50,449 bases of DNA from NCBI GenBank assembly GCA_021816155.1, contig JAKAZA010000007.1, positions 1 through 50,449 on the forward strand, in the 5' to 3' direction. Shown one piece after another: positions 34,572 to 43,310 of this stretch (position 1 is the stretch's first letter; each line of letters starts with the position of its first letter). Source of the DNA: Pseudomonadota bacterium (GTDB lineage Bacteria; Pseudomonadota; Alphaproteobacteria; Caulobacterales; Caulobacteraceae). A program made the position numbers and the translations under genes. The notes under the pieces were generated by a model. That model saw only the letters and a list, made by a program, of their open reading frames with translations, had not been told where the DNA came from and did no database searches.

Positions 34572-35681
34572 ATGCGGATCAAGGCCGCGGTCGCCCGCAC
34601 GCCGGGCGCCGACTTCTCGATCGAGACGGCTGAACTCGACGAGCCGCGCGGTGATGAGATCCGCGTGCGGATCGCGGCCGTCGGCGTCTGCCACACTGAC
34701 CTCGTCGCGCGGGACGGCGCGATGCCGTTCAGCCTGCCGGCCGTCCTCGGTCACGAAGGGGCCGGCGTCGTCGACGCTGTCGGCGCCTCGGTGACCAAGG
34801 TGAAGCCGGGAGACCGCGTCGCGGTCACCTTCCGCTCCTGCGGCGCCTGCGAGCGCTGCCTGAGGGGCGACCCAGCGTACTGCTTCTCGATGCCGGCGCT
34901 GAATTACATCGGCATGCGTCCCGACGGCTCCAAGGCGATCCGCCAGGGCGAGACCGCGGTCTCGTCGAACTTCTTCGGCCAGTCGTCGTTCGCGACCTAC
35001 GCGCTCGCCTACGAGCGCAACGTCCTGAAGCTGCCCGACGACATTCCGTTCGAGCTGGCCGCCCCGCTCGGCTGCGGAATCCAGACCGGAGCCGGCGGCG
35101 TGATGCTTGCGCTGGCTGCGCCCCCCGGGTCGTCGATCCTGATCACGGGCGGAGGGGCCGTAGGCCTGTCGGCGGTGATGGGCGCAGCGATCCAGGGCTG
35201 CGGAACCATCATCGTGGTCGAGCCGCACGCCTCTCGCCGCGCCCTCGCGCTGGAACTCGGCGCCACGCATGCGATCGATCCGGCCGCCCAAGCCGATATG
35301 GCTGCGGCCGTGCGGGCCATCGTCGCGCACGGCGTCGACTACGCGTTCGACACCACCGGCCGCCCGGAGATTCTCGCGGCGACCATGGGCTGCCTCGCTC
35401 CCAAAGGGGTGTTCGGCATCGTCGGCATTCCGCCGGCCGGCACGCCCATGCCGGGCGACCTGGGCGCGGTGCTCACCTTCGGCCAGACGGTGCGCGGCAT
35501 CATCGAGGGCGACAGCGATCCGGACGTCTTCCTGCCCGAACTGATAAGCCACTGGCGCGCCGGACGTCTGCCGCTGGAGAAGCTGGTCAAGACGTTCGCT
35601 TTCGACGAGATCAACGCCGCGGTTGCGGCCCAGCACCACGGCGACTGCGTCAAGGTGGTGTTGACACTGGATCACGGCTGA
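34572..35681 (+). CDS. zinc-dependent alcohol dehydrogenase, aryl/benzyl type
   Basis: A 369-residue medium-chain dehydrogenase. Catalytic zinc ligands C40 (GVCHTD) and H61/E62 (GHEGAG), structural zinc cysteines C90, C93, C96 and C104, and the nucleotide loop GGGAVGLSAV are visible. The insert region and C terminus resemble aryl-alcohol dehydrogenases. AAGG six bases before ATG 34572 favours this start over ATG 34566. It would oxidise the alcohol made by the P450 in the same set. Confidence 0.92.
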   Translation: MRIKAAVARTPGADFSIETAELDEPRGDEIRVRIAAVGVCHTDLVARDGAMPFSLPAVLGHEGAGVVDAVGASVTKVKPGDRVAVTFRSCGACERCLRGDPAYCFSMPALNYIGMRPDGSKAIRQGETAVSSNFFGQSSFATYALAYERNVLKLPDDIPFELAAPLGCGIQTGAGGVMLALAAPPGSSILITGGGAVGLSAVMGAAIQGCGTIIVVEPHASRRALALELGATHAIDPAAQADMAAAVRAIVAHGVDYAFDTTGRPEILAATMGCLAPKGVFGIVGIPPAGTPMPGDLGAVLTFGQTVRGIIEGDSDPDVFLPELISHWRAGRLPLEKLVKTFAFDEINAAVAAQHHGDCVKVVLTLDHG

Positions 35682-35804
35682 GGCGCGCCGGCCTCGACCT
35701 CACCGGGGCGCATTTCCCTCTGCGGCGACGACGGTGATAGGGTGGCGGCCGCGAGACCGATACGTCGCGGTTGGGAGCTGGCTCGTGATCAGGTTTGGGT
35801 CCCG

Positions 35805-36959
35805 ATGAGCGCCGCGGCGCCGATCGCGGGGTCGTGCGATCCGAGATTCACGGCCGTGCGCGAAGCGTTCGCGGGGAACTTCGCCCTGCACGGCGAGATC
35901 GGCGCGGCGGTCACGGTGTTCGTCGGGGCGCGCAAGATGGTCGACCTCTGGGGCGGCTGGGCCGATCGCGCCCGGACCCGGCCGTGGGCCGAGCACACGC
36001 TGGTCAACTTCTTCTCCATCGGCAAGGCGATCGCGGCCACCTGCGTGCTGAGGCTGACGCAGCGCGGCCTGCTCGACCTGGATGCGCCGGTGACGCGCTG
36101 GTGGCCGGAGTTCGGCCAAGCAGGCAAGAGCGCGATCACACTGCGCCAGCTGATGTCGCACCGGGGCGGCCTGCCGGCGATCGGACCGCCGATGCTGCCC
36201 GCTGGAGCAATGCTCGACTGGGGCCGGATGGTCGAGGCGCTGGCGGCGCAGGCGCCCTGGTGGGGCCCCGGAACGGCGCATGGCTATCACACGAACACGT
36301 TCGGCTACCTGCTTGGCGAGCCCGTGCGGCGCGCCGCCGGGATCACGATGGGGACGTTGCTGCGCGAGGAGATCGCCGGCCCGCTCGGCGCCGACGTCCA
36401 TATCGGGTTGCCGAAGGGCGAGCACGCCCGCGTGGCCGAGTTCTGCCATCCGCTGCGTCCGACGCCAGCGCCCGGCGAGCCACAGCCCGCGCCAAAGCCG
36501 CCAGCCACCCGCGACGAACTGATGCGCGCCTGCGCCTACAACAATCCGCAGGGCGTTTCCGGCGGCGCCTGGGTCAACACGGAGGCCTGGCGCTTGGCCG
36601 AAATCCCCTCCACAAATGGCCACGGGACCGCGCGCGGCGTCGCGCGGCTCTATCGCGGGCTTCTGGAGGGCCTGATCGACGCGGATCTGCTCGCCGAAGC
36701 GACAACCGAGCATGCCGCCGGCCGGGACCTGATCCTCGAACGCCCGTCACGCTTCGGCCTGGGCTACCAGCTGACCCAAGCCGAGCGTCCGCTCGGCCCC
36801 AACGCACGCGCCTTCGGCCATTTCGGCGCCGGCGGCTCGCTCGGGTTCTGCGACCCGGACAGCGGCGTGGCGTTCGGCTACGTCATGAACGACATGGGGC
36901 CGCGCTGGCAGAACCCGCGCAACAGGGCGCTGATCGACGCGGTCTATCGTTGCATCTGA
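35805..36959 (+). CDS. beta-lactamase-family serine hydrolase (EstB-like)
   Basis: A 384-residue protein with the class C beta-lactamase fold. The S-x-x-K pair is S71/K74 (FFSIGKA) and the catalytic tyrosine is Y161 in GYHTN, followed by LLGEPVRRA and the C-terminal GHFGAGGSLGFCDP. No signal peptide is seen, so it is probably a cytoplasmic esterase, not an antibiotic-resistance enzyme. It may hydrolyse an ester in the preceding catabolic set, 123 bases upstream, or stand alone. Confidence 0.85.
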   Translation: MSAAAPIAGSCDPRFTAVREAFAGNFALHGEIGAAVTVFVGARKMVDLWGGWADRARTRPWAEHTLVNFFSIGKAIAATCVLRLTQRGLLDLDAPVTRWWPEFGQAGKSAITLRQLMSHRGGLPAIGPPMLPAGAMLDWGRMVEALAAQAPWWGPGTAHGYHTNTFGYLLGEPVRRAAGITMGTLLREEIAGPLGADVHIGLPKGEHARVAEFCHPLRPTPAPGEPQPAPKPPATRDELMRACAYNNPQGVSGGAWVNTEAWRLAEIPSTNGHGTARGVARLYRGLLEGLIDADLLAEATTEHAAGRDLILERPSRFGLGYQLTQAERPLGPNARAFGHFGAGGSLGFCDPDSGVAFGYVMNDMGPRWQNPRNRALIDAVYRCI

Positions 36960-37014
36960 ACTCCAACCGGCGTCGGCGTTCAGGGATCCCGGCCCCACCA
37001 CAGGACAATGCGGG

Positions 37015-37242
37015 TCAGCTCTCGGCGCGCGCCTCGCCCCGCCCGGACACGTCGGGCGCCCAGATCTGGAGGCCTTCCAGATCGAAGAGCGCCCCGGAAC
37101 AGTGGCGGGGAAGCTCACGAATGCGTCGATGCGCCTCGGCCACAGCCGCTTCCTCGTCACACGCATCGAAGATGACCACGTCGCCGAGGAGCGCGCCGCC
37201 GCATCCATTGCGCTGGTACAGTCTGAGTTCGTACTGGGCCAT
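37015..37242 (-). CDS. small hypothetical protein
   Basis: A 75-residue protein starting MAQYELRLYQRNG and containing DEEAAVAEAHRRIRELP and ALFDLEGLQIW. This YxLRL...A-x-x-EAxxxA layout is like the small DUF6894-type proteins common in alphaproteobacteria. Its function is unknown. A longer reading from 37305 exists; the chosen start fits the family but has a weak ribosome-binding site. It lies just after the ATP-grasp gene on the same strand. Confidence 0.6.
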   Translation of the reverse strand: MAQYELRLYQRNGCGGALLGDVVIFDACDEEAAVAEAHRRIRELPRHCSGALFDLEGLQIWAPDVSGRGEARAES

Positions 37243-37335
37243 AAGGCCCGAGACATGACGCAGGGACGACCGGCCGGCAAGAGCGCACTTCGGCTTGCGG
37301 GCCATGCAGAGAAGGTGCGCCCGGCCGACGACCGC

Positions 37336-38490
37336 TCAGACCTGGCTCAGCAAGGCGCGGACCAGAGCCGGATTTTGCCAGGGCACGTCATGGTAGGCGC
37401 TGCGAAGATACTGGCTCCGGGAATCACGCTGCCACTCTTGCGGGAAAAGCGCAATTTCGTCGCTTGGAACCCTCGGCCGCGGCTGAATTGGTCGACCCAG
37501 GGCTCGGCTTGCGAGGAGCGCGAGCAAGTCCCCGCCCTCGTGCACGACAAGGTTCGACAGCGTGGTGGCGCGAGGGTTGATTTCCAACAGATGCACAGCG
37601 TTGGACTCGTCCCTGATGAAGTCCAGTCCATGCAGGCCTGACAACCTGAAGCGACTGACAATGGCGCGCGCGGCCTCGTCCATTTCGGCGTCGGCGACGC
37701 AGCGATAGACCGTCGCCGGACCCGTTCCGCCATTGCTGGCGAGCACGTCGGCGTGGCTGGCGGCGAGCAACTCTCCTTTCCAGCAAGCGATGGCGGACGT
37801 CGCCGGCGAGCCGCTCACGAACGCCTGTATCGAGAAGCCGGCAGGCTCGGTCGTGCGGCGCTGCCGCAGGAAGACCCCGTCACGGTAGATCACCGCCCGC
37901 GCCAAAGCGCGCGCCAGACTGTGCGGCCGCTCGTACTCCATCTTGCGGAACGCGGCGGATGCTTCGTCAAGGGTGCGGACAATTGCGATTCCGAGCCCGC
38001 CATAGGTGCCGTCGGCCTTGAGCACAGCCGGCAAGCCAACTTCGGCGACCGCCGACGCGAGGTCCGCCAGTCGGCCGACGGCTCTGGTGGCGGGCGCCCT
38101 CACCCCGGCGTCCTGCGCGATCGCCAGGAACGCCGCCCGGGTCATCAGGGTGGGGTACTCATCCGGCTCGCCGAATGAGCACCTGATGCAGTCGGCCAGC
38201 GCCTGACTGCCATTCACGCGCGCTGCTTCTCGGATTTTCAGGAGGCGACGGACCGCCTCGTCATCGCAGGGAATAATCAGCCGCGGCGAGCTTCGCTGGA
38301 TCGCATCAGCCACGGCCGCGAGCGGCGTGCGCGGAGCCAGGCGAAGCGTTACGGTCGCGCAATCGGCCGCGATCGCCGGGTTCGCCGCCGGCGCGATAAG
38401 CCCGACGTCCATCTCCATCGACACCAGCGCAGAAGCAATGCGCGCCGCCCTCGGCCACGTGTTCGTGGCGAACATGAGGACATCCGCCAT
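37336..38490 (-). CDS. ATP-grasp ligase of unknown substrate
   Basis: A 384-residue ATP-grasp protein. The N terminus (ADVLMFATNTWPRAARIASAL) is the pre-ATP-grasp Rossmann domain; the central domain has the ATP-binding KADGTYGGLGIAIV loop, and the C-terminal part carries the metal-binding LLEINPRATTLSNLV. Such enzymes join a carboxylate to an amine using ATP, or act like D-Ala-D-Ala or PylC-type ligases. No biosynthetic partners are adjacent except the small protein downstream. GGGGGGA lies about nine bases before ATG 38490. Confidence 0.85.
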   Translation of the reverse strand: MADVLMFATNTWPRAARIASALVSMEMDVGLIAPAANPAIAADCATVTLRLAPRTPLAAVADAIQRSSPRLIIPCDDEAVRRLLKIREAARVNGSQALADCIRCSFGEPDEYPTLMTRAAFLAIAQDAGVRAPATRAVGRLADLASAVAEVGLPAVLKADGTYGGLGIAIVRTLDEASAAFRKMEYERPHSLARALARAVIYRDGVFLRQRRTTEPAGFSIQAFVSGSPATSAIACWKGELLAASHADVLASNGGTGPATVYRCVADAEMDEAARAIVSRFRLSGLHGLDFIRDESNAVHLLEINPRATTLSNLVVHEGGDLLALLASRALGRPIQPRPRVPSDEIALFPQEWQRDSRSQYLRSAYHDVPWQNPALVRALLSQV

Positions 38491-38718
38491 GAAATGAAGT
38501 CCCCCCAATACCGAGCCCCGCCACACTTATAGGCGGAGCGACTAGATTGAACACCAACATTTGGATGAGTCGCTCTCCTGTCGACTGCGCTGCACTGAGA
38601 GGCTCGGCGCCTTCGGCCGACGCGCCGCCCCTGGCGCGGGTCCTGGCCCGCCCCTCCGCTCTCCACCGCCAGCGCCGCAGGCCTCCAGAGCTGCGTTCGC
38701 GCTGGCGTCCGGCGGCCG

Positions 38719-39615
38719 TCATGCTCCTGGCCGCGCCTTGCGCCACGTCGCGACGGCGGAAGCGATCTCGTCCAGCGAACGCACGCGGACGACGCCGCCC
38801 GGACGGCGCGACCCTGCGCCGCCGCCCCCAACCCATATCTGTGCGCCGGGCGGGGCCTGTGCGCGCAGCTCGGCGAGACCGCCGCGGCTATGATGCCGCG
38901 GATAGCTGGACGAGAACGACAGCGCGATGAGATCCGCCGCATGCGCGAACGCCGCCGCGGCGATCTGGTCGACAGGCGTCTCGACACCCAGGTTCACCGC
39001 GCGACAGCCTTCCATCGCGAAGATCGCCTCCGCGAGCAGAAGGCCCAGGCCGTGAGCCTCGCCGGGGAACGTGGTCATCAGCACGCACGGCGCGCCGCCA
39101 CGGCCCAGTACGGCGGCGGCTTCGGCGAGCGCGGCGCGGACCACGCCCGCGAACTGCTGGCTGAAAAGATGCTCGTGGTGAACCCCGATTTCGCCTGACG
39201 CCCACGCGAGCCCGACCGCCTCGAGCAGGTCGGGCGCCAGGTCGACGACGAAACGACGCAAGCCGCCGCCACGCAGCATTTCGGCCAGCGTGACGCGCAG
39301 ACCCTCGCTGTCCGAACGCTGCAGGCGCTTCAGAATCTCGACAACTTCCACACGCCGCGGCTGCGTCGGCTCGGGCGTCGCCGCAAGCGCGGCCAAGGCT
39401 TCCGTCGGCAGTCTCACGATCCGGCCTGGCCGATGACCTGAGTCGATCAGCCTACGGATTATGAGCAGCTTACGCACCTGATCCAGGGGATAGGCGCGCT
39501 CGCCGCGCGTATCGCGCGCCGGGCTCGGGAAGCCATAGCGCCGCTCCCAGATCCGCAGCGTTTCGCGCGACAGCCCCACCTCGCGCTCCACCGCGCTAAG
39601 CGACAAGCCTGTCAT
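38719..39615 (-). CDS. MerR-type regulator with B12-binding domain (CarH/LitR-like photoreceptor)
   Basis: A 298-residue regulator predicted to bind adenosylcobalamin and to be light-sensitive. Residues 4-70 are a MerR winged helix (LSAVEREVGLSRETLRIWERRYGFP). Residues about 90-170 are the helical cap carrying the Wx9EH motif (W138, E148, H149), the mark of CarH/LitR. Residues about 175-290 are the B12-binding Rossmann fold with the cobalt-ligand motif ExHxxG (E186, H188, G191). In the dark such proteins repress; light breaks the Co-C bond and releases DNA. An in-frame ATG at 39648 is an alternative start. Confidence 0.88.
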   Translation of the reverse strand: MTGLSLSAVEREVGLSRETLRIWERRYGFPSPARDTRGERAYPLDQVRKLLIIRRLIDSGHRPGRIVRLPTEALAALAATPEPTQPRRVEVVEILKRLQRSDSEGLRVTLAEMLRGGGLRRFVVDLAPDLLEAVGLAWASGEIGVHHEHLFSQQFAGVVRAALAEAAAVLGRGGAPCVLMTTFPGEAHGLGLLLAEAIFAMEGCRAVNLGVETPVDQIAAAAFAHAADLIALSFSSSYPRHHSRGGLAELRAQAPPGAQIWVGGGGAGSRRPGGVVRVRSLDEIASAVATWRKARPGA

Positions 39616-39689
39616 GGACGCGTTGACCCCACGTGCGGGTGTTCTCATATCTGATGCGAATTTGTCCACGACAAACGCGGGGATCTGGC
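39616..39689. promoter_or_regulatory. divergent photoreceptor / Rieske promoter with perfect inverted repeat
   Basis: TTTGTC, CAC, GACAAA (39661-39675) is a perfect 15-base inverted repeat in the 74-base gap between the two divergent genes, 15 bases before the Rieske ATG. It is well placed to be the operator of the MerR-B12 regulator. It is not the TGTACA-type site described for some LitR proteins, so binding is inferred from position. Confidence 0.45.
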
Positions 39690-40640
39690 ATGTTCGAGGG
39701 CTTCGCCAACGTCTGGACGCCACTCGTGCTCGAGAGGCGGGTCGGCCGGCGGCCGCTCCGCGTCATGCTGGCCGGCGAGGCCTTGGTGCTGTTCCGCTCC
39801 GCAGACGGACGTGTCGGCGCGCTCATCGACCGTTGCCCCCACCGCGGCGCGGCTCTGTCGCTCGGCCACCTCACTGAGGACGGTTGCCTGGAATGCCCGT
39901 TCCACGGCTGGCGCTTCGACGCCGACGGCGCCAACCGGGGCGTCCCGCTCAACCCCGACGCCAAGCTCGCATCCCTCGGGGCGGCGGCGCTCCCCGTGCG
40001 GCGGATCGGCGAGCTGATCTGGGTTTACACCTCGGTGGGGACGGCGCCGCCGGGGGAGCCGACGGTTCCGACGGGCCTGAGCGATCCAGGACTCGCCCGC
40101 TGCTACGTCGAGCGCGAGTGGGACTGCCACTGGACGCGGGCCATGGAGAACATGCTGGACAGTCCGCACCTGCCGTTCGTGCACCGGCGCACGATCGGCC
40201 GGGTCTACCGCAGCCGCATGAAGCCGGATTCGCGGATGGATATCGCCTGGGAGGACACGCCCTGGGGCGGCCGCGCGCGGGCGCTTCTCGACGGCGAAGA
40301 CAGCGGCGGCGTGCTCGAGCATCACCGGCCGAACGTGATGACGCTGCATATCCCGATCAGGGGGCGCCGCTTCGAGATCCACGCGCTGGTCATACCCGCC
40401 GAGCCCGGCCGGACACGCCTGATCGTGGCCGGATCGCGAGATTTCGCCCGCTGCAGGCTGTTCTCGCCTCTGTTCGCCTGGATGAACGGGCGGATCGCCG
40501 ACGAGGACATGGCCGTGGTCGAGTCGAGCGGCCCGGACGAGTGTCCGCCGGCGAGCCAGGAGCGTTCGGTCGCGAGCGACCGCGCGACGCTGCGATTCCG
40601 CAAGTATTACTACGACGAACTCAGGTCGTCCCACACCTGA
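39690..40640 (+). CDS. Rieske non-heme iron oxygenase, alpha subunit type
   Basis: A 316-residue single-chain Rieske oxygenase. The [2Fe-2S] ligands are C49, H51, C69 and H72 (CPHRG...CPFHGW), and the mononuclear iron site has H160 and H165, with bridging D157 (ENMLDSPHLPFVH). Layout resembles vanillate O-demethylase, pheophorbide a oxygenase and related enzymes. It needs a reductase, which is not in the window. Divergent from a light-sensing regulator, it may be light-induced. The substrate is unknown. Confidence 0.9.
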   Translation: MFEGFANVWTPLVLERRVGRRPLRVMLAGEALVLFRSADGRVGALIDRCPHRGAALSLGHLTEDGCLECPFHGWRFDADGANRGVPLNPDAKLASLGAAALPVRRIGELIWVYTSVGTAPPGEPTVPTGLSDPGLARCYVEREWDCHWTRAMENMLDSPHLPFVHRRTIGRVYRSRMKPDSRMDIAWEDTPWGGRARALLDGEDSGGVLEHHRPNVMTLHIPIRGRRFEIHALVIPAEPGRTRLIVAGSRDFARCRLFSPLFAWMNGRIADEDMAVVESSGPDECPPASQERSVASDRATLRFRKYYYDELRSSHT

Positions 40641-40861
40641 CACGGCCGTCATATCCGCACCGCACGCCTTGCCCGCCTTATCGACAGCGCCAGGGCGCCT
40701 CAATCTGACGCAGACACCGTAGATTTTCGCGAAAGTGTTCGTCGGGTGTTTTTGCGCTAGATCAAGTTCAAGGCAGACCGGGGCGCGATCGATCAGCGCA
40801 GTCTTCTTTACTCCACTATAACATCCAGATAGATTTGCTAGCTTTCTTAGGAGGACGGCAA
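40641..40861. promoter_or_regulatory. promoter region of the polysaccharide locus with FNR/FixK-like box
   Basis: TTGC-N6-TCAA (40752-40765) matches the FixK2-type consensus TTG(A/C)-N6-(T/G)CAA and is close to an FNR box. A TATAAC -10-like sequence lies at 40817-40822. The palindrome TTTCGCGAAA is at 40725-40734. An ideal AGGAGG ribosome-binding site at 40849-40854 precedes the GTG at 40862. These together suggest transcription of the glycan locus starts here, possibly under oxygen control. Confidence 0.45.
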
Positions 40862-42313
40862 GTGGCGGCGCGCCCGCGGCGTGCGAAAATACCGAAGAGT
40901 AGCGTCGCTTCGCGCTGGTCGCCTCGCCAGAGCGGAGTTGCGGCGCCGAACTTGAAGGTGGCGCGCCGTTCTCCGCGCGCGACGTCCGTCCAGGGACAGC
41001 CGCACGCAGCGGCGCGGCGAATGACGAAGCGGTTTGAGCCGGGCGGCCCACGTGGGTGGCCGCCACACGGGGGCGTCACATTGGTCCGACAGAGCGCACG
41101 AAGGTCGACTGCGACCGTCTCGACCGACGAGACGCTCGCCGCGCTCGCGCCCGTCCGCGGGTCCGCATCAGGAATGTTCGCGGCGTCGGGACCGGCGCGC
41201 GGCGCGATACGCCTCGCGCACGTCTTCCCGACGTTCGACGTCGGGGGGGTCCAGGTGCGCTTCGCCGCGCTCGCGGCGCGGCTGGGCGGGCGATTCCACC
41301 ATACGATCATATCGCTCGGCGGCGGCGACCGGGCGCGCGAGCTGCTGGCGGCGGACACGCCGGTCGTCTTCGCCGAGCCGGCCTCCAGCGCGGGCCCGCT
41401 TCCCACGCGGCTGGCGGCCTTCCGGGCTCGCCTGGCCGCGCTCGAGCCCGACATCCTGGTCACGTACAATTGGGGAGCGATCGAATACGCCCTCGCCAAC
41501 AGGTTCGCCGGACTGCCGCACCTGCACCACGAGGACGGCTTCGGACCCGAAGAGAGCCACGGCCAGTTGCGCCGGCGCGTATGGACCCGCCGCCTGGCGC
41601 TGGCGCGCAGCGACGTGGTGGTCCCTTCACTGACGCTCAGGGACATCGCTCAGCGGACCTGGCGGCTCGCCCCGGACCGGGTTCACCACATCCCCAATGG
41701 AATAGAACCCGGCCGCCACCCAGCGACGAGTCTCGAAGCGCTGGCGCCCGGTCTGCCCGAAGGCCTGCCGCGCGTCGTCTGGACCGGCGCCCTCCGGCCC
41801 GAGAAGAACCCGCTCAGACTTCTGCGCGCCTTCGCAGCCGTCCGGGACCGGGCCGTGCTCGTGGTGATCGGCGAGGGCCCGGAGCGCGAGGCCATGGAGC
41901 ACGAGGCCAGGCGCCGGGGCCTCGGCACCTCCTTGCGCATGCTTGGTCACCGCACGGACGCGCGAGACATCATCGCGCAGTGCCAGATCCTCGTCCTCTC
42001 CAGCGATACCGAGCAGATGCCGATCTCGGTGATGGAAGCCATGGATGCGGGACTGGCGGTGGTCGCGACCGACGTCGGCGACGTCGCGCGGATGGTGGCG
42101 TCCGAGAACCGGCCCTACATCACGCCGCCCGACGACGCCCGGCTGGCCGGCGCGCTGCGGCGGTTGCTCGACGATGAGGCCCTGCGGGCGCGTCTGGGCC
42201 GCGCGAACCAGGAGCGGCTGCGGACAGCCTATCCGATGGAGGCGATGGTCGAGGCCTATCGCGCGCTGCTGATCCGGCTGGCGGCTCGGCGACAGGCGGC
42301 CGAGCATGGCTGA
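40862..42313 (+). CDS. glycosyltransferase family 4 protein with long basic N terminus
   Basis: GT-B-fold glycosyltransferase, first gene of the polysaccharide locus. The core (from about residue 115) begins LAHVFPTFDVGGVQVRFAAL and ends with the GT4 domain: WTGALRPEKNPLRLLRAF, LSSDTEQMPISVMEAMDAG. GTG at 40862 is chosen because AGGAGG lies exactly 7 bases upstream. This adds about 105 Arg/Ser/Pro-rich residues before the core. If that extension is not translated, ATG 41174 (379 residues) is the alternative. The next gene overlaps by eight bases. Confidence 0.82.
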   Translation: MAARPRRAKIPKSSVASRWSPRQSGVAAPNLKVARRSPRATSVQGQPHAAARRMTKRFEPGGPRGWPPHGGVTLVRQSARRSTATVSTDETLAALAPVRGSASGMFAASGPARGAIRLAHVFPTFDVGGVQVRFAALAARLGGRFHHTIISLGGGDRARELLAADTPVVFAEPASSAGPLPTRLAAFRARLAALEPDILVTYNWGAIEYALANRFAGLPHLHHEDGFGPEESHGQLRRRVWTRRLALARSDVVVPSLTLRDIAQRTWRLAPDRVHHIPNGIEPGRHPATSLEALAPGLPEGLPRVVWTGALRPEKNPLRLLRAFAAVRDRAVLVVIGEGPEREAMEHEARRRGLGTSLRMLGHRTDARDIIAQCQILVLSSDTEQMPISVMEAMDAGLAVVATDVGDVARMVASENRPYITPPDDARLAGALRRLLDDEALRARLGRANQERLRTAYPMEAMVEAYRALLIRLAARRQAAEHG

Positions 42314-43310
42314 GCGCCCCGGCTGGCGGGTCAGCGCGGTGATACCGGCCTACAACCGCGCCGACTTCCTCGCCGAAACCATCGGATCGATCCTGGCCCA
42401 GACGGAGCCGCCGGACGAGATCATCGTCGTCGACGACGGCTCCACGGACCACACGCCGCAGGTGGTCGCCGGGTTCGCCGGCCAGGTCCGCTCGGCGCGC
42501 ATCGCCAACAGCGGCGCCCCGGTGGCGCGCAACGTCGGCGCAGCCATGGCCGGCGGGGACTGGCTGTGGTTCTGCGACAGCGACGACCTCTGGCGCCCGG
42601 AGTATCTCGCCCGTTGCCGCGCGCTCGCGTCCGCGGACCCCGGGCCGCGATACATCTTCGGCGATTTCCGCCTCGTACGCGGCGGCACGTGGGAGCCGAC
42701 AGCCAAGTTCCAGACCGCGCCACCGGGCTATTGGGACGCGATCGGGCGCGTCGCCGCGCCTGGCGGATGGATCGCCACGTCGCCGCTCTATCGCGCCGTC
42801 CTCGCCTTCCAGCCCATCTTCCACTCGACGCTGCTTGTGCGGCGCGACTTCTTTCAGAGCATCGGCGGGTACGACGAGCGCTTCGCGCGCACCGGCAGCG
42901 AGGACTTCGAGTTCGTGCTGCGATGCGCCGCCGAGGCGCCGGCCGGCGTCGTCGAGGAGCCGCTGGTCGGCATCCGGCGTCATCCCGGCAACTTCAGCGG
43001 GGACCAGCTGCGCTCGCTGCTGGGCGAGATCGACATCCTCCAGCACGCGCGGTCCAGTCATCCAGCCGCGGCGCTGCACGGGGACCTCATCGAGGCCGAG
43101 ATCACACGACGCACACTCGAGGCGCTCGATCAGGCGTTCGCCGCGGATGACTTCAGCCGGGTGGGCGAACTCGCGCGGCGGCTCGACGGCAAGCTCGTCG
43201 ACAGGCGGTCGCGGCTGAAGATCGCCGTCGCCGGTCTTCCGCCGGCGATGCGCGCCCCGCTGATCCAGGTGGCGAGGCTGAGAGACATCCGGCGGGCGGC
43301 GACCGCATGA
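42306..43310 (+). CDS. glycosyltransferase family 2 protein
   Basis: A 334-residue GT-A-fold enzyme that adds a sugar to a growing glycan at the inner face of the membrane. It has VIPAYNRADFLAETIGSILAQT, IIVVDDGSTD, the ARNVGAAMA helix and the DxD-type metal motif CDSDDLW (about residues 90-96), then the acceptor region GSEDFEFVLRC. Overlaps the upstream GT4 gene by eight bases and the next gene by four, indicating an operon. Confidence 0.92.
   Translation: MAERPGWRVSAVIPAYNRADFLAETIGSILAQTEPPDEIIVVDDGSTDHTPQVVAGFAGQVRSARIANSGAPVARNVGAAMAGGDWLWFCDSDDLWRPEYLARCRALASADPGPRYIFGDFRLVRGGTWEPTAKFQTAPPGYWDAIGRVAAPGGWIATSPLYRAVLAFQPIFHSTLLVRRDFFQSIGGYDERFARTGSEDFEFVLRCAAEAPAGVVEEPLVGIRRHPGNFSGDQLRSLLGEIDILQHARSSHPAAALHGDLIEAEITRRTLEALDQAFAADDFSRVGELARRLDGKLVDRRSRLKIAVAGLPPAMRAPLIQVARLRDIRRAATA

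Noticed and set aside
35805-36959. Beta-lactamase resistance gene
   Set aside because: No signal peptide, cytoplasmic esterase-like EstB pattern and location after a catabolic set.
40736-40752. GTTC-N7-GTTT resembling an alphaproteobacterial LexA box
   Set aside because: The second half-site has a mismatch (GTTT for GTTC) and the neighbouring gene is not an SOS gene.
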